Shown: in pieces, positions 7,926 through 16,222 of the stretch | How positions within the stretch are numbered: the stretch's first letter is position 1 | Layout of the letters: every line of letters begins with the position of its first letter | From: Isohypsibius dastychi | Lineage: Eukaryota > Tardigrada > Eutardigrada > Parachela > Isohypsibiidae | Reading direction: 5' to 3' | NCBI GenBank assembly: GCA_034696485.1 | Contig: JAQIWT010000698.1 | Coordinates: 1 to 16,222, forward strand | Length of the DNA: 16,222 nucleotides | Position numbers and translations under genes: made by a program | Notes under the pieces: model-generated | The model's input: only the letters and a program-made list of their open reading frames with translations | Database searches by the model: none | What the model was told of the DNA's origin: nothing

Positions 7926-10900
7926 CTAATGGTCAGTTGCTTCCGGTTTCGTAGCTGCACTGGCTGCTACGGTATAAACATACGTCCGAACCAAATCATA
8001 GATATACTTGTACTCCATCTAGAGTAATCAACGTCTGTTAAAAAGACCAGTAAAACAAAACTCGGGGTAAAAAGTCTTACCGCGCTGTGGACAAGCTGAG
8101 GGCGATTCAACTTGACCGTCTTAACGGCGTGAAATACATCGACTTCCTGGTGCATTGTAATTTGCTCACAAGCTAACTTCGCTGCGCAGAACACTCCTGC
8201 TCGACTATAGCCGTCTCTACAATAAAAACAGATTATATATATTAAACAATTTTGGGACGAAAAGTAAGGGTTCTTTACGGTGAGATGATGAGAATGGGTT
8301 TGGTGCCGGTTTTGACGCGCCACCTGTCGACCATGTTGAACAATTCGATCATGGCGGCGGTACTGGTTGGAACTTTGTTGTTTTCCGGCCAGCATTCCAG
8401 AATAAAAAACTGCGTTGATTTGACTTCGTTGACAGTTCCCATCATCATCTCTTGCAACGAGACGGTCTGCAATCACAAAAGACGACCGGAAATGAAGCGT
8501 CACCAGAAGAAACACACGTGACCTTTAAAGAACGCATACCGTGCCGTCTCGTTTACGCATCAAATTGCCAAACTTTGCGTCTTCAAGCGGGGTCTGCAAA
8601 TTGGTCAGGCGGGAGTTAATGAGGGGAAAAAAGGAACGAAGCATGACAGGCAAGAAAACCTCGTTAGACCGAGAGATATCCGGAGCATAAAAAATCATGC
8701 GTTGTTATAAAAACTGGGTTGTTTACAGTTGCTTGATATCATTCATATTATTCCCAAATAACCACGCGGAATTACCGGTTACACCAGATTTTTCAAACGC
8801 AACCGGAAGCAGCAATCAAGTTTTTAGTAATTTAATGACGGCAGGATGCGATGGCTGGATGTTCTCACCTTCTTTCGGATGGTGTACATGAGTGTGCGGA
8901 TGTTGGAATATTTCTGCCATGAAACCAGTTCCGGTGTAAAAATTCCGTAAGTCTTTTGTTTCCCTTTTTCGTGGAAGAAATTCGGCATGTTTATCGATGG
9001 CTCCGGATCACTCAACAAAACCACTGTGCTGCAGTCGTGATCATAAATAAGACACCACAAATCGAACATGGTATTTCGCTGAGGCCATTCGGCTACTATG
9101 AAATCCGGTTTCCGTTGAAAACCCTGAAGGAGAATTGATTTTGGAGGAAAGGTCACGAAGGAAATTTGTGAAACTAACGTCAACGAAGACGGCATTCACG
9201 TAATCAGATTGCTCCTGCCCTTGAAACGACGTCAAATATGGCCGGGCATAATCAGCTGAAAGAGAGAAATATTACTGGATGACCGGAAGCAGAAAGAAAC
9301 AAAAGAAGAGACTGAGACAATTTTAAAAATTGTGAAACCGGAAGTTGAATCAAAGTCCGTAAGCCAGCTGACAAAATTATTAAAATATTTATTCGGTCTC
9401 TGGGAAATATGATTCTAAGTTCGATCAGTTTTGATGTTACTCATGTAGTTGGTTAACTTACGTGGGACCATTATCACATCACGATTTTTGTATCGATTAT
9501 CTGTTCTGTGACCTCCAGCGCAAACGCCAGTGCTGAGTTTCGGGACGAGTTTTTGAATTAGCTGTCAAGTTCGAACATATCGATTATTAAACATAACTGA
9601 CATCGCACCATATGACTTTCGACCTTGAATTCTTCCTGGAAATGATTGGTTTTCTTGTCCGGCATCTTACTGGATAGCATCTTCATTCGGGTCGCCAGAT
9701 CAACAAGCGGAATCACAGTATCTCCAGTGAGATGGCTCTCCAAAATAGCTTCATACAGAAATCGATATTGAGCCTAAACATTTCAAATTTCAACAAATAC
9801 TTCCCAGAATATTATGAAAATATTCACTTTATTTTCCACCATATAGGGCCGCATTTGATGCAGCAGTTTCACGTAGCCAAAAATGTCAACCTGCCCTTCC
9901 TCCGCCAGTAATTGAAGATTGACGTCTAACGCCAAATATACGCCCGTCCGGCTTGCTCCATCACTATAAATACAACACATGGGATTCTGCCGGGGTTATC
10001 AATCAGTTTGCCAAAAAAGAATGCAACAGCTGCATTTGATTATAATTCCAAAAGTGCATTTCCGGAAACTATGAAATCCTTCGTTGGAAAAACATCCGAT
10101 AAACTTGTATCTTACCAGCAATGGATCACTATTGGTCCGTCGTAGCAATTGTGTTGAGCAAATGCGCGAACTCGACGCCGGAAGTCCAGGATGTGCCCGG
10201 TTTCTGGGATTCGATGCATGGGCCACTCGAGAAACTGGAAATGCTTTATATCACGTTCTTCTACACCCTGAAAAAATCATCACACTGAAAACTTTGACTG
10301 TGAATTCAAGTCAGAATTTCTTACCCGCCGGAGCCTAAGTGTTCTGACAATATAATTTGCGAGGACTTCTTTCGATAGTACTGTCACGTGAATGTCTCCA
10401 AACGGCTCATCATTCACTTCCGCCCAGTATTCAATGCATACAACCTGGAAGTAAAATTTAGTAAATCACGATTAAAAGGTTCAGCGGGAAAATATTTCAG
10501 CTGGAGAAACTCGGACCGGAAGTGCGAAACGCCAAGTGACCGCAATCATTAGACTAAGTTGATTCGCAGTAGCTTACATATCTTGGAAGATAATGAAATT
10601 GTTTGCAAGTAAGTTCATCATATTTCTTGAAAAATTTATTGTGTGTTCACCTTGATGAAATCGAAGACTCTTGTTAACATCACGATACATCCGGCGCGTT
10701 CTTGCCAGACCATCCGCCAGAAGTCTGGTGCGGTTTTCTTTGAAGGGCCTTGCGTGGCGATATAAACTCGCGGACAATCAAATGTCTAAAAATAAATATT
10801 CTCCATCTTTTGATAAACCGATACGAAGGATAATGATGCAAACTGACATCGATATATGAAGCGTTGACATAATCCGAGTACGGATCTTGTGGCAATGGCC

Positions 10901-11436
10901 GGAGAAGAACTCTCGTCTCGTCGTCTATCGTACATACGCCTTTTATACAATTATAAAGATATAAATCTTTGCTGTGAAATACTTACACGGAAGAACTTTT
11001 GGGAAGCTATTTTTGGAGGCATTTATCTCTAAACGCGCAGCTGTGATGGAAAGTGGGGGATTTTTTGAGGCCATCTGAAAAACGACAATGCAGGACAATC
11101 CTGTAAGAATACAATAACTGAATCACTTACAAGAAATTCTGCTTTGACTTCCGCCTTATTCTTCTTCTTCCGGGCGACATGTTTTGGAAAATCTTTGATC
11201 GGAATGGGACGGAGGGGAAGGGTTGCGACCAGCTTCTGCTCTTCGACAGTCAGCGGCATTCCGGGTTGGGGACGAACACTGAATAGTCGGAAATTCCTGG
11301 CAAAGTCAATTCCACCGCGAATACTGGCGCGAGAACGAATACGAGATTTCAAGGAATGAGCTGCTGCAGCTTCTTTCTTGCCATTTGATTGCAGCTTCTG
11401 CAGGCGATCCAACTCGATATCAGTGAGGGTCGCCAT
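7926..11436 (-). CDS. Cytosolic tandem-domain protein tyrosine phosphatase, both domains atypical
   Basis: Fifteen exons: 11436-11131, 11074-10987, 10924-10848, 10785-10651, 10444-10325, 10267-10116, 9963-9828, 9773-9624, 9561-9462, 9255-9179, 9123-8869, 8593-8540, 8466-8279, 8216-8081 and 8018-7926 (TAG). All phases match; 688 aa. Residues 1-100 are basic and end in [20 protein letters not shown], like the juxtamembrane wedge of receptor phosphatases, but no signal peptide or membrane helix is present. Domain 1 (about 105-385) has [42 protein letters not shown] at 257-259 and HCCDGASRTG, with Cys292 and Arg298. Domain 2 (about 389-680) has [20 protein letters not shown] at 576-578 and the P-loop ISPDGYSRAG, in which Ser612 takes the Cys position and Arg618 is kept. 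Known: domain 1 normally hydrolyses phosphotyrosine using WPD Asp and P-loop Cys; domain 2 is usually regulatory. Inference: domain 1 is crippled or slow and domain 2 is a pseudophosphatase, so the protein may bind phosphotyrosine rather than remove it. Confidence 0.93.
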
Positions 11437-13383
11437 CACAGGGGAGAATAAATGGATATCACAGCAGTTTTTCCACTCAAAATAAACTCAGATGCGTCAT
11501 CGCGGAGGGTCAGGTTCAAGCGGAATCTTGGAGGAATGAAATCACACGTGAGAAATATTTCGAGGATTTATTTATAGTGCGGTTTCAAATGTTTACAAAG
11601 GGCGGACAGCAGCACAAGAGGGGTCAACGCGGATAAGACGGTTACCATAGCGGTAAGTGGTCAATAGTAGATCATAGCAGAACAGTAACGGTACCTTACA
11701 CGATAAAGCTCAAAAACAGGATCGAGATTCGTAATGCTTGAAGTGGCTAGTGCATCATGGAGCAGTTGTTGTGATGGTCAGGCACATTCCACAAAGTGTA
11801 TTTTCGGCATCGTGATCACTCGTCAGGAAAAAATACCGCCCGCAAGTAACGAGGAGATAATGGCTCTTTCTTCTTCGCTGACCACAAATACCCAGAGGCC
11901 CTCACTAAAGAAATGTAATATCGCGTGTGTAAAAAATAACATACAAATAAATAATCTGGCAACGGCAAAACTTTTCCACAATTCCGGATGTCAAGATGTT
12001 GTCTATCCACGTTGAACTTTTGCTCCGAATGACGTCAATGGCCATGCGGAGTAGGGGAACCGAAAATAATTTGCATCTGTCCGCTGGCTTGTTTTCTTTA
12101 CGTTCACAGTCAAGTCAAGTTATGAAGAATGAAACGATGAAAGTCGTGCTGAGTGAGACTTGCAGATGCAAGTTCTGCCGAGGAGCAGAAGGGATCCAAG
12201 GCAGGAAGGACTAACTTGCGAGAGAAAGCAAGAATGTGTGGTTTCTGAAAATAGATTCGGTCACGACGGCTGAAGCCAAGCCTGCATAACCAAATAATCA
12301 AGTCTCAAGTTCAAGAGCTCATTTGTGCTGCAAACTGGTGAATGTTCATTAGGCGGTCAAACCAAACACAACTTATTCGAACGACCTGAGGTTTTGAAAC
12401 ACAGTTGTGTTCTGTTAAGCTGACGATGTTCAGAGCCGGACACCGATCAGTAAATAAGGACATTTTTGATGGTCAACGTAACGCTGCTACAAGACCTCGA
12501 CTCCGGGCAAAAATCTGCCGGGGTCAATGTTGAAGCAATATCCCATTCTCAAAGACTGTGGCGAATCGCCACTGGGGACGCCACATGATTGACTGTGAAC
12601 TTCTATGATTGGCTCTGGTGCACCAAGGGTGTGATCTGCGCAAAATGCACAATGGGGGGGGGGGGATTCTGTTTTTCTTGTGGAGCTGCAGAACAAAATG
12701 GCCACCCGCGAATAATGCATGTATTCTAGGATGAGTTCTTGCAACCAAAAACGAGCAACGAACAACTCTTTGAACATCGTCATATGTCAGTGTCTGTGTG
12801 ATTACACGTGGCCAACTGTGGGCGATTTGGATGGACTGTGTACTCATTAATACTATGAGGTGATGCATGGTATGGTATGATCCTTTTCGGGAAAGCGGGC
12901 GTCTTTTGTGACCCCGAGAACTAGTTGACCCGTCCGCCCAACAGCCACCTCCTACAGGCTTCCAAAAAATAATAAGGGCGCGTTTTTCTTGGAAACTGTC
13001 GAGCGACCCGGTAGCAACCCAAACCAAGAAAACTAAGTAGATATGGAATCTTTGCTACCAGTCAATGGATTATTCTAGTTTCAAGGAACCATCTCGAAGA
13101 TCAACTTTATCTCGGGGACACAGAACTCTCCATCTAACAAGTAACATTAAGATCAATTAACAAGTCTACAATCTCTGTTCTACCAACTCAAGGTACGGTT
13201 GCTCTAGCAAATCAGAACGCAACTGGCTTTTGAGACAGCCGATACTATGGCGGCCCCCACGGGCCAAAACCAACCCATGATAGACTCAACTCAAACATGT
13301 CATTTTGAACAGTAGAGTCTACATGTACATGTGAGTCAAGTCAGTTGAGTTCGCTTCTCGGGTAGGTACGATTTGAACGATAC
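11437..13383. other. Gene-poor region upstream of the phosphatase gene
   Basis: Nearly 2 kb with no gene I can support. The open frames present, for example on the minus strand at 12524-13027, lack domain features and do not chain through splice sites. The part next to 11436 should contain the phosphatase promoter. A run of 12 G lies at 12654-12665. Near 13283-13342 there are imperfectly inverted ACTCAA/TTGAGT-type words around ACATGT, possibly a decayed repeat end. Base composition is more balanced here than in the AT-rich introns to the left. Confidence 0.5.
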
Positions 13384-13473
13384 GGTACGCTCGGTATGCT
13401 TGGTATGCTCGGTATGCTCGGTATGCTCGGTATGCTCGGTATGCTCGGTAGGCTCGGTATGCTCGGTATCACT
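13384..13473. repeat. 9-bp minisatellite, unit GGTATGCTC
   Basis: Nine adjacent 9-bp units run from 13384 to 13464, followed by a degenerate tenth (GGTATCACT). Variants are GGTACGCTC (first), GGTATGCTT (second) and GGTAGGCTC (eighth). The rest are identical. Because the unit is a multiple of three, the minus strand reads as an Ile-Pro-Ser repeat in an open frame (13341-13580). That frame has no other protein-like features and I treat it as non-coding. Confidence 0.92.
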
Positions 13474-13697
13474 GACATGACCGACTTGCTACAGTTGGTA
13501 GCTACTGGCTTACCGTGCAGGTATGGTATGTAGGACTGAGTTCCTTTGCTGAACGATATGACTCGTGTCCTTAATTTCAATCACATCGTACAGCACTAAT
13601 TCTTCAAGTACTTTTATCGAGTTCAGATCTAAAATACAGTGAATAATAACTGCAGAAAGCAAAATTCTGTCGAACCAGGAAGGCAAGTAAGCTTTTT

Positions 13698-15201
13698 TTA
13701 CACTAATCCCAAAAGAGCTTTCCCGGCAAGAAAATGTGCCACTCCATAATTATGATCATCGATTTCGGGATCTATTGCGGCCTGGAAAGCTGCCAATTCT
13801 GCTTGAAAAGCAGGAAACAAGTCATCCACTTGAACAGCTTCAACTTCAGTAGCGTGTGCTGAAATCGGGCCATCAAAATCGACGCCATAAAACTCATCAA
13901 TTCCGCCGGCCCTTGGTGGTGCGTTGCCGGAAACGCCTTGTGTAGCAGCACCAAGGACCCAGAGCTGCCTCGGTGTCCGCATACTCTCCGTTGATATTTT
14001 GTGGGAATTCCAGGTGTTTGAGAAAACATCAATGTTCTTCTGGATTCGGGGCAGATATACAAAGTGCAGTATCAGCACTTGTAAAGGACTGGAGAGGTCC
14101 AGAATACCGTCATTTTCCATTGCCAAAAAAACTGTACGAAACAGTTCCAAAACAACTCGGTTCATATCTCTCCATAAACGTTCGATTCGCTGGTTATGTG
14201 TACTTGGACCCGTGATGAAAGGTCTCGAATGTTCACCTCTGAGAGTGAGCATGGTGCGTCCGATCTCAATATTTTCACCACCGTGGTCAGTTCTGAAACC
14301 ACAAATGCAATTATTTGTGTCGTGAGTACGAAAAAATTAGGAAATTAGCTTACGACCACTAAACTAACCTGACACGATCCGGGCACCCAAAGTTTTCCAT
14401 CGCACCGAGGAACCCCTCCCGAACGGTCTGCGCTTTGTTGTTTGTGCTGCACCGCAAAAACACTATCATTCGAGTGTAACCATCGATTCCACCGTGGATA
14501 ACAAAACCCCACCTGAAGAAACAGACCGCTGAAATCTTTTCTGAACAGTGCCGTATCTGGAAGTGAAATGATCACGTTACGGACCTAATCAGCTTGTGAT
14601 TTCCATCAATGTGCCATAAAGCATTCGGACCATGAACGTTGTACTTTCTTCTCGGAATCAGTTCAGCGAAGCGTTGTGATATCCCGAGAGGGTCAACGCG
14701 ATGAATGCTCTCGCGAACTCGTTCGCGCTGGACTGTTGTGCCATTGCTTCGAAGCTGGTCCCAAACGAGACGGCACCCCTTTTCGCTGTATCGATCGGCT
14801 TACCAAGTGCGCAGCCAGAGGGTACACCCGGGGCTCACGCAGTGTGTGTGTGGTGAGCCGATCAATACAGCGAAAAGGGGTGCCCAATTACACGAGAGGA
14901 CGGAGTACCAAGTTCTTGACAACGGCGTCTTACAGTGCGCCCGCTTACACCATGAAGTGCACCGATTTCTTCTGTTGTGAATTTCTCGAGTCGAAGCATT
15001 AACAAATCGTCTCCATCGAGTTCAAAGCGTGGGCGATGTCCAGTGTAAAGAATATCTGTCTCGAAACGGAAAGGGTGCGCTGGTTCTTCTTGAGCTACGA
15101 TGTCTTCAGAAAGTCTTCTTTCATTAAGAATTCGGTCCAAAACAGTCTGGAGCTGTTGAATCTCAAGGAGCGGCAGACGCGTCAATAGGTCGATGCAGAT
15201 C
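13698..15201 (-). pseudogene. DDE integrase/transposase with N-terminal HTH, intron-containing and disrupted
   Basis: Visible coding pieces are 15201-14865 (5' acceptor TTGTAG, N-terminal), about 14799-14585, 14512-14369 and 14292-13698 (stop). The last three join in frame at phase-2 junctions. Seen: an N-terminal helix-turn-helix (LRLEKFTTEEIGALHGVSGR then TVRRRCQEL); RERVRESIHRVDP; the first catalytic Asp in ALWHIDGNHKLIR (codon 14607-14605); FVIHGGIDGYTRMIVFLRCS; the second Asp in TDHGGEN (14288-14286); and the Glu in [13 protein letters not shown] (14183-14181), with 34 residues between second Asp and Glu. Known: this HTH plus retroviral-like integrase core is a widespread family of mobile-element-derived proteins in invertebrates and fish. 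Odd: the N-terminal frame stops at TGA 14864-14862, inside a 33-bp inverted repeat, and the next segment is in another frame. About 30 residues between HTH and RERVRE seem lost. Alternatively a short intron with a weak AAG acceptor spans it. A start codon upstream of 15201 was not found. Confidence 0.85.
14772..14884. repeat. 33-bp inverted repeat with a 47-nt loop, inside the transposase gene
   Basis: The left arm is 14772-14804 and begins GGCACCCCTTTTCGCTGTAT. The right arm is 14852-14884 and ends AGCGAAAAGGGGTGCC. The arms are complementary at 31 of 33 positions, and the two differences are both C/T changes. The loop 14805-14851 contains a GGGTACACCCGGGG palindromic core and a short GT run. 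The minus-strand left arm reads as plausible transposase sequence (DRYSEKGCRLVWDQLRSNG), so that arm may be the native copy and the right arm an inverted duplicate. It could also be a very short MITE-like insertion or an assembly fold-back. Confidence 0.9.
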
Positions 15202-15573
15202 CTACAACGAGAAAAGTTCGAATGTACGAGAAACTGCGTTTAGAACACATCCATGGGGGAATGATACAAGGCAGCAAAACGATTGGACATGTACATATAC
15301 ATATATCCAAATCCCCTTTGTGTACCCCCCCCCCCTCCCCCGAGAAAAAGCAAATGAGATATAGTTTCACACGGATTGCCATTTACAAGCCCTCGTAAAA
15401 AATGCAACCAAAACATTTGGGACCCCCGCCCCCCGCGGTTACCAGTGATTTGAAATGGGAAAAATAAGGGCCTGAGACATGAAATTCAATGGCATTATAC
15501 ACGGATCACTATAGAAGGAACATTATAAAAAAACGAACAAAAAAAATTGCCCCAAACCCCTTACATTTATAAG
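15202..15573. other. Spacer between transposase and HECT fragment, with poly-C tracts
   Basis: About 370 nt with no supported exon. Seen: C11-T-C5 at 15325-15341, a second C-rich patch around 15422-15437 (GACCCCCGCCCCCCGCGG) and an A-rich patch at 15527-15546. If the transposase has further 5' exons on the minus strand they should lie here, but I could not identify one. Confidence 0.5.
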
Positions 15574-15856
15574 GTGTATCTTTGGTTCACTTGATCTCCC
15601 CTTGCTAATGTGGTTAACCGCTGTCGAGACGAAGAGCGGTACCCGAACACTCGTTTTCACCGGATCCGTCCTGATTCCAACTCCCAAACCCATCAGAGTC
15701 CAGTTCTTTACCGGAACCACAGAGGTTCCTAAGATTCCTGTTGCCGGGACATGCTTCGGAACTGCTGACTTTGACGACCGCTTCAGTTCGGAGGAGCAGT
15801 TTCATGCGGCACTTGACAACTGCTTCACTGACCAGCAGTTTTTCGGATTCCGCTGA
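15574..15856 (+). CDS. HECT-type E3 ubiquitin ligase C-lobe, isolated C-terminal fragment
   Basis: The frame is open from 15515 to the TGA at 15854-15856; an acceptor-like TTATAAG just before 15574 may begin the exon. Seen, in order: PLLMWLTAVETKSGTRTLVF, in the place of the usual LLxFxTG segment; then IRVQFFTG; then VPKIPVAGTCF with the Cys codon at 15752-15754; then DDRFSSEEQFHAALDNCF and a terminal FFGFR. Known: HECT C-lobes end with a TCF motif whose Cys accepts ubiquitin, then a Y-S-S-x-E-x-F/L helix and a GF near the C-terminus. Inference: this is a HECT C-lobe of the divergent type found in transposon-linked genes. The N-lobe should lie upstream on the plus strand, but that space is filled by the opposite-strand transposase, so I regard this as a fragment or a nested remnant. 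About 94 residues are visible. Confidence 0.6.
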
Positions 15857-16060
15857 GCTTTGTTTGGACTACACAGGTGAACTTGCGTCAACGTGGTGAT
15901 GTGTAAAAAGGGAAAGGGGCGTTAGGCAACTCAGGGGACTCGCTTGCTCAGTCGCAAATTGGTTTCCAGTTACGTTTTTTCGCAAAATCTCACTTCCGAG
16001 TAATCGTGAATCTGGATAGTAATCGAGAATCGTGAATCTGGAAATCATCTCCTCTCTGAT
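15857..16060. repeat. Non-coding region with a 15-bp direct repeat
   Basis: AATCGTGAATCTGGA occurs at 16002-16016 and again at 16028-16042, spaced 26 nt apart. No gene is seen in this stretch. It lies between the HECT fragment and the hairpin at 16061. Confidence 0.75.
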
Positions 16061-16105
16061 TTTCGAATCATCATCATCATAGCAAGGTGCTATGATGATT
16101 CGAAA
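16061..16105. repeat. Near-perfect hairpin with a TCA-expanded arm
   Basis: The left arm, 16061-16084, runs from TTTCGAATCA to CATAGCA. The right arm, 16088-16105, is TGCTATGATGATTCGAAA. They pair across a 3-nt loop (AGG), with the left arm carrying two extra TCA triplets. It may be a terminal hairpin of a small mobile element or a cruciform-prone slippage product. Confidence 0.8.
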
Positions 16106-16202
16106 CTCAAAATTCGTCACTCAGTTTGCAAACAATCTGTCCCGCAAAGAATCGCGCGAATCCCTGCATTCTGAGGCTTCTGCATACAGTGAGGTTGTGG
16201 GC

Positions 16203-16221
16203 GGGGGGGGGGGGGGGGGGG
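16203..16221 (+). repeat. 19-nt G homopolymer at the window end
   Basis: Nineteen consecutive G, flanked by C on both sides, close the window. Given the other G/C runs in this part (12654-12665 and 15325-15341) it may be real, but runs like this commonly break assemblies or arise as sequencing artefacts. Confidence 0.9.
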
Positions 16222-16222
16222 C

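Noticed and set aside
8018-8046. An earlier acceptor (TTAACAG) for the last phosphatase exon
   Set aside because: It leads to a stop after a dozen unrelated residues; the ACTCTAG acceptor at 8019-8020 gives [14 protein letters not shown], a typical C-terminal phosphatase helix.
12524-13027. 167-aa minus-strand open frame
   Set aside because: Composition is rich in Pro, His and Arg with no motif, it crosses a G12 run, and it overlaps another open frame; no splice chain or conservation clue.
13384-13473. CRISPR-like array
   Set aside because: The units are directly adjacent, with no spacers, and the genome is clearly eukaryotic.
13341-13580. Minus-strand Ile-Pro-Ser repeat protein
   Set aside because: The repeat arises from the 9-bp minisatellite, and the flanking residues show no protein character.

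Overview
This looks like a nuclear contig from a free-living rhabditid-type nematode. Genes are compact and split by short introns, mostly about 50-140 nt, with TTTTCAG-type acceptors. They lie close together on both strands, and several proteins resemble nematode forms, most clearly the ATP synthase f subunit. All exon models below were built by hand from splice sites and reading phase; every junction quoted keeps frame unless stated otherwise.

Left half, 1-6312: a 5'-truncated WD-repeat protein resembling the nucleoporin ALADIN (+, 1-2412) converges on a minus-strand pair. That pair is ATP synthase subunit f (4274-3556) followed 240 nt downstream by a small RIIa-plus-IQ, Sp17-like protein (3315-2801), a possible two-gene operon. 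The ATP synthase gene is divergent from translation factor eIF3 subunit i (+, 4614-6312), with a 320-nt shared upstream region between them. The first coding exon of eIF3i is the ATG alone.

Middle, 6502-11436: two minus-strand genes. The downstream one encodes an unrecognised, basic, low-complexity protein of about 339 aa. The upstream one has 15 exons and encodes a 688-aa tandem-domain protein tyrosine phosphatase with no visible signal peptide or membrane segment. Its first phosphatase domain has the P-loop Cys and Arg but WPM instead of WPD. Its second has Ser at the catalytic Cys position.

Right third, 11437-16222: gene-poor and repeat-rich. It holds a 9-bp minisatellite, long G or C runs, and remains of mobile DNA. 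The main item is a minus-strand, intron-containing integrase/transposase with an HTH and a complete D-D-E triad, broken by a 33-bp inverted repeat that sits where about 30 codons would be expected. On the opposite strand nearby is an isolated C-lobe of a HECT ubiquitin ligase that keeps its TCF cysteine motif. The window ends in a 19-nt G run, probably a contig edge.

I find no CRISPR, rRNA or convincing tRNA. The best candidates for something undescribed are the doubly degenerate cytosolic tandem phosphatase, the integrase/HECT neighbourhood with its hairpin, and a strongly over-represented octamer ACCGGAAG scattered through the window.
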